Below, one piece after another: positions 7,716 to 14,868 of a stretch of DNA of 32,287 bases. The number at the start of each line of letters is the position of its first letter. Positions within the stretch are counted from its first letter, which is position 1. Origin of the DNA: Rhodobacterales bacterium 32-66-9 (GTDB lineage: Bacteria > Pseudomonadota > Alphaproteobacteria > Rhodobacterales > Rhodobacteraceae). A model generated the notes under the pieces. The model saw only the letters and a list, made by a program, of their open reading frames with translations. It ran no database searches and was not told where the DNA came from. The DNA lies in NCBI GenBank assembly GCA_002280405.1, contig NCDY01000023.1, positions 1 to 32,287 of the forward strand, written 5' to 3'. The translations under genes and the position numbers were made by a program.

Positions 7716-9722
7716 ATGACCCGACTGAGTCTTCCCCAAGCCAAGTTGCTCTTGCCCCATATTCGCGGGCTGTCGTCGACGACGCTTGCGCTTTTGGCCT
7801 TCGTCCTGGCGGCGGGGCTGATGTTCTCGGTGTCCTACGGGGCGGCGAGGGTTATAGAATCGCGCACGCTGAAGGCGGTGACGGCGCGGCTGGACGAGGC
7901 GCGGATCGACTGGATCACGGTCACGGCCGATGGCTTGCAGGTTCGCCTGGCAGGGACCGCCCCGGACGAGGCGGACCGTTTCCGGGCGGTGAACATGGTG
8001 GGCAGCCTGATCGATGCCTCACGCATCCGCGACAGGCTGGATGTGGCACCGACCAAGGCGATCGAGGCACCGAAATTCTCGGTCCAGATGCTGCGGACTG
8101 AGGACGGCATCCAGCTGATCGGCCTGATGCCCGAGACACCGGGAGGCGGAGGTCTGGACGAGGCGCAACTGGCCGAGGAGGCTGCCAAACTCGCCCCTGG
8201 GACGGAATTGCCGGATATGCTCGAGACGGCGGGCTACCCTGCGCCCGAGACCTGGAATGCCGCACTCGCCTTCGGGCTGGAGGCGCTGCGGCGGCTGGAG
8301 CGGTCGAAGATCTCGGTCGCGGCGGACGTGGTCGAAGTGACGGCGATTTCCAGCAGCGAAGCGGAAAAGCGCCAGCTGGAGGTTGACTTGCGGGCAGCCG
8401 CCCCGGAAGGCGTGCGGCTGGTTCTGGACATCTCGGCGCCCAGGCCGGTGATCACGCCCTTCACGCTGCGCTTTGTGGTGGATGCCGAGGGCGCGCGGTT
8501 CGACAGCTGTTCGGCCGACACCGAGCGCGCCCGGGCGCAGATCCTGCGGGCCGCGACGGCGGCGGGGGTTGCAAGCGGGCACGTCTGCCAGGTGGGGCTT
8601 GGCGTGCCGACCCCGCGCTGGGCCGAAGCGGTGAGCCTCGCGATCAGGGCGGTGACGGAGCTCGGGTCAGGGTCGATCACCTTTTCGGATGCGGACGTGA
8701 CGCTTCTGGCGGGCAGCGATGTGCCGCAGGCGACTTTCGACAAGGTGGTGGGCGATCTGGAGACCGGGCTGCCGGATGTCTTCTCGCTGACCTCGACGCT
8801 GGAGAAGGCAGAGACCGCTTCGCAGGGCCCGGCGGAATTCACCGCAAGCCTGAGCGGTGCCGGCAAGGTCGAGTTGCGCGGGCGGCTGACCGACGAGATG
8901 CAGCGCAGTGTGGTGGACGCCTTTGCGCGATCCGCCTTTGCTGGTGCCGAAGTGCTGACTGCGACGCGGGTCGATGCGGCGCTGCCCGACGGCTGGACCT
9001 TGCGGGTGCTGGCCGGGCTGAAGGCGTTGTCCGAGGTCACGGAGGGTCGGCTTCTGGTGCGGGCCGATCTTGTCGAGGTGACCGGGGTCACGGGGTCCAC
9101 TGCGGCGCGGGGCCGGATCACGCAGATCCTGTCCCAGGAACTGGGTCAGGGCAAGACCTTCAAGGTCAATGTCCGCTATGACGAGGCGCTGGACCCGCTT
9201 GCCGCCGTGCCTACACCAAAGGAATGCGCGGCAAAGGTGAACGCGGTCATTGCGCGGACCAAGATCACTTTCACCCCGGCCTCGGCCGAGATCGCCAGCT
9301 CCGCGCGCCCGGTTCTGGACGAGCTGGCATCGATCCTGGCCACCTGCCCGGGGATGCAGATGGAGATTGGCGGATACACCGACAGCCAGGGGTCCGAGAG
9401 CGGCAATCTGGCACTGTCCCAGGCGCGGGCCGAGGCGGTGCTGCTGGGCTTGCAGGGCCGTCGGGTCGATGTTTCGGGAATGACGGCCACCGGCTACGGC
9501 GAAGCACAGCCGATCGCCGACAACGGCACCGAGGCGGGCCGAGAGGCGAACCGCAGGATCGAATTCGTGCTCAAGGGCGCGCCGGATGCGGCGTCAGCCG
9601 CGCAAAGCCCGGTTGCGGGCCCCGATTTCTCGGGCGATACCAGTCCGTCGGTCGCACCGACCGAAAAGACCCTCTCGCCGAAGCCTCGCCCCGCAGGCCT
9701 GACGGCCAAGGACACTCCATGA
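7716..9722 (+). CDS. BON/OmpA-domain envelope protein
   Basis: 668 residues. The start at 7716 follows a GGGGG stretch; an ATG at 7668 would overlap the ubiA stop and is less likely. One hydrophobic span at about 20-42 anchors the protein with the bulk in the periplasm. After it come BON-like repeats (for example ITVTADGLQVRLAGTAPDEADRFRAVN, about 67-93) spread over some 450 residues. An OmpA/MotB-type peptidoglycan-binding domain at about 515-618 carries GYTDSQGSESGNLALSQARA (from 553) and NRRIEF (612-617). The tail of about 50 residues is Pro/Ala/Ser rich. I infer that it links the inner membrane to peptidoglycan. Its TGA overlaps the next ATG (ATGA at 9719), so the two proteins are probably made together and may interact. 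No gene name is secure. Confidence 0.85.
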   Translation: MTRLSLPQAKLLLPHIRGLSSTTLALLAFVLAAGLMFSVSYGAARVIESRTLKAVTARLDEARIDWITVTADGLQVRLAGTAPDEADRFRAVNMVGSLIDASRIRDRLDVAPTKAIEAPKFSVQMLRTEDGIQLIGLMPETPGGGGLDEAQLAEEAAKLAPGTELPDMLETAGYPAPETWNAALAFGLEALRRLERSKISVAADVVEVTAISSSEAEKRQLEVDLRAAAPEGVRLVLDISAPRPVITPFTLRFVVDAEGARFDSCSADTERARAQILRAATAAGVASGHVCQVGLGVPTPRWAEAVSLAIRAVTELGSGSITFSDADVTLLAGSDVPQATFDKVVGDLETGLPDVFSLTSTLEKAETASQGPAEFTASLSGAGKVELRGRLTDEMQRSVVDAFARSAFAGAEVLTATRVDAALPDGWTLRVLAGLKALSEVTEGRLLVRADLVEVTGVTGSTAARGRITQILSQELGQGKTFKVNVRYDEALDPLAAVPTPKECAAKVNAVIARTKITFTPASAEIASSARPVLDELASILATCPGMQMEIGGYTDSQGSESGNLALSQARAEAVLLGLQGRRVDVSGMTATGYGEAQPIADNGTEAGREANRRIEFVLKGAPDAASAAQSPVAGPDFSGDTSPSVAPTEKTLSPKPRPAGLTAKDTP

Positions 9723-10048
9723 ACCGCACCGAATTCGTCGTCGCCACAGCCATCATCCTTATGGTCGCCTTCGCGCTGGGCTGGTTCGCGCACTGGCTCT
9801 TGCACCGCTTCACCCGCGTCCAGGGCGGCGACATGGCCGAGATGGACAAGCTGGCGCAATCGCTGCACGAAGCTGAGGAATTGCGTGATCAGGCGCTGGC
9901 CTTTCTGGAGCAGCGCGAGGCGGAACTGATGAACCACATCAGCCAGACCGAGGCTGAACTCAAGGCGGCGATGGAAGGCTTGCGCGATGCCCGGCACGAG
10001 GCCGAGGAGATGCGCAGCTATATCGAGCGGATGCACGCGAACGGCTGA
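9719..10048 (+). CDS. Membrane-anchored coiled-coil protein
   Basis: 109 residues, starting inside the stop of the OmpA-like gene (ATGA). One hydrophobic segment at about 7-28 (FVVATAIILMVAFALGWFAHW) is followed by a long charged helix rich in Glu, Ala and Leu (about 40-105: EMDKLAQSLHEAEELRDQAL ... EAEEMRSYIERMH), with the periodicity expected of a coiled coil. The orientation rule (Arg-rich RFTR just after the span) suggests a cytoplasmic coiled coil. I do not recognise a named family. Tight coupling suggests it serves the same envelope complex as the OmpA-like protein. Two perfect palindromes follow 8 bases after the stop. Confidence 0.82.
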   Translation: MNRTEFVVATAIILMVAFALGWFAHWLLHRFTRVQGGDMAEMDKLAQSLHEAEELRDQALAFLEQREAELMNHISQTEAELKAAMEGLRDARHEAEEMRSYIERMHANG

Positions 10049-10056
10049 GGCGGGCC

Positions 10057-10100
10057 AAATTCCTTCGAAGGAATTTGCAAATCTTTTCGAAAAGATTTGC
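10057..10100. repeat. Two abutting perfect palindromes
   Basis: Positions 10057-10076 form a perfect 20-base palindrome with half-site AAATTCCTTC. Positions 10077-10100 form a perfect 24-base palindrome with half-site GCAAATCTTTTC. Both are centred on TTCGAA and they touch without a gap. They stand out as AT-rich in GC-rich surroundings. A related palindrome lies at 22408-22433. They could act as a bidirectional terminator, an mRNA-stabilising hairpin pair or a dispersed repeat. No T-run follows. Confidence 0.85.
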
Positions 10101-10215
10101 CCGCCGGTCCAGACGCGGGAGAATTTGATCAAACCCTGGCCCGAAGCCCCGTGGAAAACTGGACAACCAGCCTCTCGCGTGGCACCTGTCGCAGCAGCAA
10201 ATGGAGGGCCTTCCC

Positions 10216-11694
10216 ATGCTCGATTCCGTGACCGACCTTGCGTCGCTTCTGAAAGATCCCTCGCTTCTGGTGACAAAGTCCTACGTCGCAGGGGCATGGA
10301 TCATTGCCGATGACGGCTCGACCTTCCCGGTGACGAACCCGGCGCGCGGCGACGTGATCTGCCATCTGCCGAATCTTGGCCGGGCCGAGACGGCACGCGC
10401 GATCACGGCGGCCCACGCCGCGCACCGCGAATGGGCGACCCGGACGGCCAAGGAACGCGCGCAGGTCCTGCGCCGCTGGTTCGACCTCTGCATGGCCAAC
10501 CAGGACGACCTTGCCACGATCCTGACCGCCGAGATGGGCAAGCCCGTTGCCGAAGCCAAGGGCGAGATCGCCTATGGCTCTGCCTACATCGAGTTCTATG
10601 GCGAGGAAGCCAAGCGCACCTATGGCGAGATCATCCCCGGCCACCAGCGCGACAAGCGCATCCAGGTGCTGAAGCAGCCGATCGGCGTGGCGGCCTCGAT
10701 CACGCCGTGGAACTTTCCCAACGCGATGATCGCCCGCAAGGTCGCCCCGGCGCTGGCCGCTGGCTGCGGCTTCGTCGCGCGTCCGGCGGCAGAGACGCCG
10801 CTTTCGGCGCTGGCGCTGGCGGTGCTGGCGGAGCGGGCGGGCGTGCCTGCGGGCCTGTTTTCGGTCATCACCTCGAAGCGGTCGTCCGACATCGGGAAAG
10901 AGTTCTGCGAGAACCCGCTGATCCGCAAGCTGACCTTCACCGGGTCGACGGAAGTGGGGCGCATCCTCTTGAAACAGGCCGCCGACCAGGTCCTGAAATG
11001 CTCGATGGAGCTGGGCGGCAACGCGCCCTTCATCGTCTTTGATGACGCCGATCTGGATCTGGCGGTCGAAGGCGCGATGATCTCCAAATTCCGCAACAAC
11101 GGCCAGACCTGCGTCTGCGCCAACCGGATCTATGTGCAGGCCGGGGTCTATGACGCCTTCGCCGAAAAGCTGACGGCGGCGGTAAAGAAGCTGACGGTCG
11201 GCGACGGGCTGAAGCCCGGCGTCACCACCGGGCCCCTGATCAACGCGGCCGCGATGGACAAGGTCGAGGAGCATATCGCCGACGTGCTGGCCGGCGGTGG
11301 CAAGGTCGTGCTGGGCGGCAAGCGCCACGCCCTGGGCGGGTCGTTCTTCGAGCCGACGGTGGTGACCGGCGTCACGCCCGACATGAAAGTCGCGCAAGAA
11401 GAGACATTCGGCCCCCTCGCCCCCCTCTTCAAGTTCGAGACGGAAGCCGAGGTGATCGAGATGGCGAACAACACCATCTTCGGGCTGGCGTCCTATTTCT
11501 ACGCCCGCGACATCGGGCGGATCACGCGGGTGCAGGAGGCGCTGGAATACGGCATGGTCGGCGTGAACACCGGCCTCATCTCGAACGAGATGGCACCCTT
11601 TGGCGGCGTGAAACAGTCCGGCCTCGGCCGCGAGGGCAGCCGCCACGGGATCGACGACTACATGGAACTGAAATACGTCTGCCTCTCTGTCTGA
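10216..11694 (+). CDS. gabD: Succinate-semialdehyde dehydrogenase [NAD(P)+]
   Basis: Oxidises succinate semialdehyde to succinate, the last step of the GABA shunt. 492 residues from the ATG at 10216, which has GGAGG 8 bases upstream; the ATG at 10201 is part of that ribosome-binding site and would add only MEGLP. Aldehyde dehydrogenase motifs are complete: ITPWNFPNAMIARK (coenzyme and Asn site), FTGSTEVGR, catalytic base Glu265 in MELGGNAPF, nucleophile Cys299 in GQTCVCANR, and EETFGPLAP. The C-terminus GGVKQSGLGREGSRHGIDDYMELKYVC is typical of GabD, which makes this subfamily more likely than glutarate-semialdehyde or other ALDHs, though DavD activity is possible. It heads a cluster with yghU and a cupin. 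A TTTGATCAAA palindrome lies at 10124-10133 upstream. Confidence 0.9.
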   Translation: MLDSVTDLASLLKDPSLLVTKSYVAGAWIIADDGSTFPVTNPARGDVICHLPNLGRAETARAITAAHAAHREWATRTAKERAQVLRRWFDLCMANQDDLATILTAEMGKPVAEAKGEIAYGSAYIEFYGEEAKRTYGEIIPGHQRDKRIQVLKQPIGVAASITPWNFPNAMIARKVAPALAAGCGFVARPAAETPLSALALAVLAERAGVPAGLFSVITSKRSSDIGKEFCENPLIRKLTFTGSTEVGRILLKQAADQVLKCSMELGGNAPFIVFDDADLDLAVEGAMISKFRNNGQTCVCANRIYVQAGVYDAFAEKLTAAVKKLTVGDGLKPGVTTGPLINAAAMDKVEEHIADVLAGGGKVVLGGKRHALGGSFFEPTVVTGVTPDMKVAQEETFGPLAPLFKFETEAEVIEMANNTIFGLASYFYARDIGRITRVQEALEYGMVGVNTGLISNEMAPFGGVKQSGLGREGSRHGIDDYMELKYVCLSV

Positions 11695-11707
11695 CATCAA
11701 CGCCCGT

Positions 11708-11760
11708 CGTTCGACTTCGTCGCTCCTCGCTGCCCTGCGACGAGAAGACGAAGTCGAACG
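11708..11760. repeat. Long hairpin-forming repeat between gabD and yghU
   Basis: A perfect 14-base inverted repeat, CGTTCGACTTCGTC (11708-11721) with its complement at 11747-11760. The 25-base interior pairs again (CTCCTCGC against GCGACGAG, one mismatch). The whole can fold into one long stem. It lies 14 bases after the gabD stop and 24 bases before yghU. A related sequence is found at 17602-17639, which suggests a dispersed repeat family. No T-run follows, so it may attenuate rather than terminate. Confidence 0.8.
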
Positions 11761-11784
11761 AGGCGCCGGACCAAGGATTGCACG

Positions 11785-12624
11785 ATGACCGAAGACTACG
11801 TTCCACCCAAGGTCTGGACCTGGGAGCAGCCCTCGGGCGGCCAGTTCGCCAATATCAACCGCCCCATCGCCGGTGCCACGCATGAGAAGGCCCTGCCGGT
11901 GGGCAAGCACCCCTTGCAGCTCTACTCGCTGGCGACGCCGAACGGGGTCAAGGTCACGATCCTGCTGGAAGAGCTGCTGGAGGCGGGCTTTCAGGCCGAA
12001 TACGACGCCTGGCTGATCGACATCGGCAAGGGCGACCAGTTCGGGTCGGGCTTTGTCGCGGTGAACCCGAATTCGAAGATCCCGGCGCTGATGGACCGTG
12101 GGACGACCCCGCCGCAGCGGGTGTTCGAGAGCGCCTCGATCATGCTCTATCTGGCCGAGAAGTTCGGCGGGGCGTTCATTCCGAAGGATGCGCGGCAGCG
12201 GACCGAGATGTTCAGTTGGCTGTTCTGGCAGATGGGATCGGCCCCTTTCGTCGGCGGCGGTTTCGGGCATTTCTACGCCTATGCGCCGATCAAGATCGAA
12301 TATGCGATCAACCGCTATGCGATGGAAACCAAGCGCCAGCTTGATGTGCTGGACCGGCATCTGGCGCAGAACGCGTGGATGGCGGGCGACTATTCGCTGG
12401 CGGACATGGCGATCTGGGCCTGGTATGGCAACCTGGTGCTGGGCCGCGCCTACAACGCGGCCGAGTTCCTGGACGTGGCCAGCTACACCCATGTGGTCGC
12501 CTGGGCGCAGAAGATCGACGCCCGGCCCGCCACGGTCCGGGGCCGTATGGTCAACCGCAGCTGGGGCGCGCCGCAAGAGCAACTGCCCGAACGCCATTCA
12601 GCAAACGACTTTCGCAAAGCCTGA
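11785..12624 (+). CDS. yghU: Glutathione S-transferase family protein, YghU type
   Basis: 279 residues. The whole length matches the pattern of E. coli YghU: N-terminal extension YVPPKVWTWEQPSGGQFANINRP, then the thioredoxin-like domain (LQLYSLATPNGVKVTILLEE, VNPNSKIPAL with the cis-Pro, FESASIMLYLAEKFG), then the helical domain with LFWQMGSAPFVGGGFGHFYAYAP and the KIEYAINRYAMETKRQLDVLD segment. YghU enzymes bind two glutathiones and have disulfide-bond reductase and some hydroperoxidase activity. The asparagine-rich N-terminal segment that contacts glutathione (FANINRP) is present. An AAGGA lies 7 bases before the ATG. The protein probably acts in the cytoplasm against oxidative or electrophile stress, consistent with a neighbouring aldehyde dehydrogenase. 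Confidence 0.93.
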   Translation: MTEDYVPPKVWTWEQPSGGQFANINRPIAGATHEKALPVGKHPLQLYSLATPNGVKVTILLEELLEAGFQAEYDAWLIDIGKGDQFGSGFVAVNPNSKIPALMDRGTTPPQRVFESASIMLYLAEKFGGAFIPKDARQRTEMFSWLFWQMGSAPFVGGGFGHFYAYAPIKIEYAINRYAMETKRQLDVLDRHLAQNAWMAGDYSLADMAIWAWYGNLVLGRAYNAAEFLDVASYTHVVAWAQKIDARPATVRGRMVNRSWGAPQEQLPERHSANDFRKA

Positions 12625-12637
12625 CAGGGAGAGCCGC

Positions 12638-12994
12638 ATGCAGAGCATCACGAAACTGCCCCCGACCGACGGGATCGAACCGGCCTACGGCGACCTGGAC
12701 GGCTGGGTGGTGACCGAGGGCTCGCCCTCGATGAAGACCTGGGTCCTCCATACCGCATCGGACGGCAGCATGGTCAGCGGCATCTGGGAATGCACGAAGG
12801 GCAGCTACCACGCGACCTATACCGCCTATGAATATGTGGTGCTGATCAGGGGCCGTATCGTCATCACCCCGGACGGCGGCACGCCGGTGACCGTGCAGGC
12901 GGGCGATGCCTTCGTGGTCGAAAAGGACTTCAAGGGCACCTGGAAGGTCGAGGAAGACGTGCGCAAGCATTTCGACTTCGTCGTCACCAGATAA
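12638..12994 (+). CDS. Cupin-domain protein
   Basis: 118 residues from the ATG at 12638 with GGGAG upstream, 13 bases after yghU. It is a single small beta-barrel cupin: WVLHTASDGSMVSGIWECTKGSYHATYTAYEYVVLIRG covers the first cupin motif (G-x5-H-x-T-x3-E in place of the usual two-His start), and GDAFVVEKDFKGTWKVEEDVRKHFDFVV the second. The W-x-C-x-x-G and GTWKV patterns match the DUF861-type cupins related to ureidoglycine aminohydrolase. Substrate unknown. The stop is TAA at 12992-12994, within ATAAGCC; a single change to ATGA would restore both a TGA stop and an ATG start for the broken dehydrogenase that follows. This suggests an older four- or five-gene operon. Confidence 0.85.
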   Translation: MQSITKLPPTDGIEPAYGDLDGWVVTEGSPSMKTWVLHTASDGSMVSGIWECTKGSYHATYTAYEYVVLIRGRIVITPDGGTPVTVQAGDAFVVEKDFKGTWKVEEDVRKHFDFVVTR

Positions 12995-13105
12995 GCCGTG
13001 CCGCCATCGTGACTGGGGCGGCAGGAGGGCCGGGCATTCTCTGACCGGCTTCTGGCCGACGGGCTGACGGTGGTAGGCGTCGACCTTGACCGCGCGGCGC
13101 TTCTG
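12991..13105 (+). pseudogene. Short-chain dehydrogenase remnant (N-terminal stub)
   Basis: Reading from 12991, the frame gives (I)SRAAIVTGAAGG, a Rossmann TGxxxG start of a short-chain dehydrogenase. The expected start codon is ATA instead of ATG. After GG the frame breaks near 13029-13031, and the match continues in another frame from 13031 as GRAFSDRLLADGLTVVGVDLDRAALLAKA, the second Rossmann strand and its acidic residue. The Ile-Gly of the usual GGIGRA is lost, so a small deletion explains the frame change. About 38 codons in all are recognisable; the rest of the roughly 250-residue gene is missing and aminotransferase sequence follows. The stub is not expected to be functional. Where exactly it ends (about 13105) is uncertain. 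Confidence 0.75.
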
Positions 13106-14037
13106 GCGAAGGCGGGTGCTGGATCAGGCCGGGCTGGCGCCTGATCCGGACTGCGTGCTGGTCATGGCCGGCGCGGCAGAGGCGATCTTTCTGCTCTTTC
13201 GCCAGGCTCGTGGCCGCCGGGGACGAGATCGTCACCGAAGCCCCAGGCTGGCCACAGGCGGGGGTGATGGCAAAGACCATCGGCGCGCGGCTGGTCGAGG
13301 TTGCCCGGGATGAAGCGCAGGGCTGGGCGCTCGACCCCGGGTCGGTGGCACGGGCCATCACGCCGGAGACGCGGATGATCTTCCTGAGCAATCCGAACAA
13401 CCCCAGCGGGCGGCTGCTCCGCGCGGCCGAGTTGCGCGCGCTGGCTGCCGTGGCGGATCGGCATGGCATCTGGTTGCTGGTCGACGAAGTCTATGCGGGT
13501 CTGGAATGGCCTGGGCCAAGACCGCCCTCTACCGCGGAGCTGACGGCCTTCGGGATCACCAGCGGATCGGTGTCGAAGGCGCTGGGGCTGCAAGGCCTGC
13601 GCACGGGCCGGATGATCTGCCAGTCGCCTGCGGTGATCCGCGATGCGATGATCCTGCGCGAGAATGCGTCCGAGATCATGAACGTCCTTGGCGAGCGTAT
13701 CGCCGAGGTGGCGTTGTGGCCCGACCGGCTGGCGGCTGCCATCTGTCGGGCACGGAACGCGGCGCGGGCGACGCTGGCGCTGATCGATGGCTTCGTCACC
13801 GCAGAGCCCCGGCTGTCCTTGCACCGCCCCGAGGCCGGGCTGATCGGCCTCGCCCGGCTGCAGGGCATCGACGGCGAGACGCGGGCGCTGTTGCGACCGC
13901 CGTGGCGCACCTTTGTCGTGCCCGGATCGGCCTATGGGCCGCCCGATCACATCCGGATCGGCGCGGGCGGAGAGCTGGAAACCCGCCTGAACGAAGGTTC
14001 AGGACGGCTTTCTGCAGCCCTGGCGACACTGTCGTGA
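13106..14037 (+). pseudogene. Truncated, frameshifted class I/II aminotransferase
   Basis: PLP-dependent fold type I aminotransferase lacking its start and about 70-90 N-terminal residues. Recognisable sequence begins near 13116 (VLDQAGLAPDPDCVLVMAGAAEAIFLLF). It shifts frame at 13200, where one extra C separates LLF from ARLVAAGDEIVTEAPGWPQAG in the second frame, then runs intact to the TGA at 14035-14037. The second part keeps the key residues: SNPNNPSG, the VDEVYAG Asp/Tyr, the PLP lysine in SVSKALGLQGLRTG, and the Arg of DHIRIGAGG. The longest remaining frame (GTG at 13210, 275 residues) lacks the N-terminal arm and part of the cofactor pocket. A deletion joined this gene to the dehydrogenase stub. 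The catalytic core is well preserved, so the loss looks recent. Confidence 0.8.
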
Positions 14038-14040
14038 TCG

Positions 14041-14216
14041 GCTAACTATATGAAATGATAGATGTTATTGGATAGCAGGTCCGCGCTTTTCCCTAGCGCG
14101 GCCCTGCTTTTGCCTAGCGGGGCAGAAAGACCCAGATTTCATCGCATCGGTCCGGCTGCCTCGGGCCGGCCACTTCGGGTCAGTCACGACTCGGGTCAGT
14201 CACGAAAGGACACGCC
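14041..14216 (+). promoter_or_regulatory. Upstream region of the peptidoglycan-binding protein, with direct repeats
   Basis: 176 bases with no gene. It starts with an AT-rich patch (14041-14076) unlike its surroundings. Two near-identical 13-base direct repeats follow, GCTTTTCCCTAGC (14085-14097) and GCTTTTGCCTAGC (14106-14118), spaced 21 bases start to start, i.e. two helical turns. Next is an exact tandem duplication of TCGGGTCAGTCACGA (14175-14189 and 14191-14205; period 16). A ribosome-binding site AAAGGA sits at 14205-14210. The repeats look like operator sites, but the regulator is unknown and I cannot place a sure -35/-10. Confidence 0.5.
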
Positions 14217-14705
14217 ATGCTGCGTCTTGCCACCTCCGCCAGAAAAACCGTTGTTGCCGGCCTGACCGCGCTGTCGATCGCCGCCGTTCCCGCTGCTCCC
14301 GCCCTTGCCTGGGGCGAAAAGGAACAAGGCTTTGTCGCCGGTGTCGCCACGGCGATCATTGTCGACCAGCTTTTGAAGAACAACCGCAAGGCCCGTCTCT
14401 ATGATCGCGGGCAAACCGCCGCGCCGATCTATGTCGAGCCGCGCCCGATCTACAGCGAGCCGCGCCGCACCACCTCGATCTACTCGACCCCGGCAGCCCG
14501 CGCCTTCCAGAGCTATTCCCTGGCCGAGCGCAAGGCCATCCAGCGCAATCTGCGCGCCTGGGGCTACTATCGCGGCGGGATCGACGGGGCTTTCGGACCC
14601 AGCACTTATACTGCGGTCGTGGCCTATGCCCGGGATGAAGGGGCGACCGCCAGCCTGAAAAGCACCTCCGGTGCCTATGGCATCTACGATGGCATGATCT
14701 ACTGA
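14217..14705 (+). CDS. Secreted peptidoglycan-binding-domain protein
   Basis: 162 residues. A Sec signal peptide at 1-31 (positive MLRLATSARK, hydrophobic core, APALA cleavage site) is followed by a short helix with a possible membrane-active stretch GFVAGVATAIIVDQLL (38-53). Next is a Tyr/Pro/Arg-rich linker (62-95: IYVEPRPIYSEPRRTTSIYS), then a C-terminal peptidoglycan-binding-1-like fold. That fold (about 100-145) shows LAERKAIQRNLRAWGYYRGGIDGAFGP-type spacing, with the typical G-x-IDG-x-FGP turn. It probably acts in the periplasm bound to the cell wall. AAAGGA lies 6 bases before the ATG, and a strong terminator follows 28 bases after the stop, so it is a single-gene transcript. Confidence 0.85.
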   Translation: MLRLATSARKTVVAGLTALSIAAVPAAPALAWGEKEQGFVAGVATAIIVDQLLKNNRKARLYDRGQTAAPIYVEPRPIYSEPRRTTSIYSTPAARAFQSYSLAERKAIQRNLRAWGYYRGGIDGAFGPSTYTAVVAYARDEGATASLKSTSGAYGIYDGMIY

Positions 14706-14733
14706 ACCCGGTCGTCCGGTCCACGCCATGAAC

Positions 14734-14787
14734 AGCCCCCCGTCTCCCGGCCCGGCACCAGCGCCGCACCGGAGCGGGGGGCTTTTT
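14734..14787 (+). terminator. Rho-independent terminator
   Basis: Stem AGCCCCCCG (14734-14742) pairs perfectly with CGGGGGGCT (14775-14783), with additional inner pairing CTCC/GGAG. The last stem T starts a run of five T at 14783-14787. It ends the peptidoglycan-binding gene and separates it from the sigma-factor operon. Confidence 0.9.
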
Positions 14788-14868
14788 GTCCGGGGTAAGG
14801 ATTTCCGGGCACGGCCCCTTGACGGGGGGGCCAAGGATTGCGCCCCGGCGCGCGTCCCAGATAACGTG

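Noticed and set aside
10124..10133. TTTGATCAAA as an FNR-type operator for gabD
   Set aside because: FNR/Anr boxes need TTGAT-N4-ATCAA; this 10-base palindrome has no spacer and is too short to support a claim.
10057..11760. CRISPR array or insertion-sequence ends
   Set aside because: The palindromes at 10057-10100 and 11708-11760 are not regularly repeated with spacers, and no transposase or cas gene lies in the window.
10129..12597. 822-residue minus-strand frame over gabD and yghU
   Set aside because: Both genes underneath are full length with intact catalytic residues; the antisense frame has biased composition and no domains.
13210..14037. A functional short aminotransferase starting at GTG 13210
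   Set aside because: It would lack the N-terminal arm and part of the cofactor pocket, and homologous sequence continues upstream in another frame, which points to a pseudogene.
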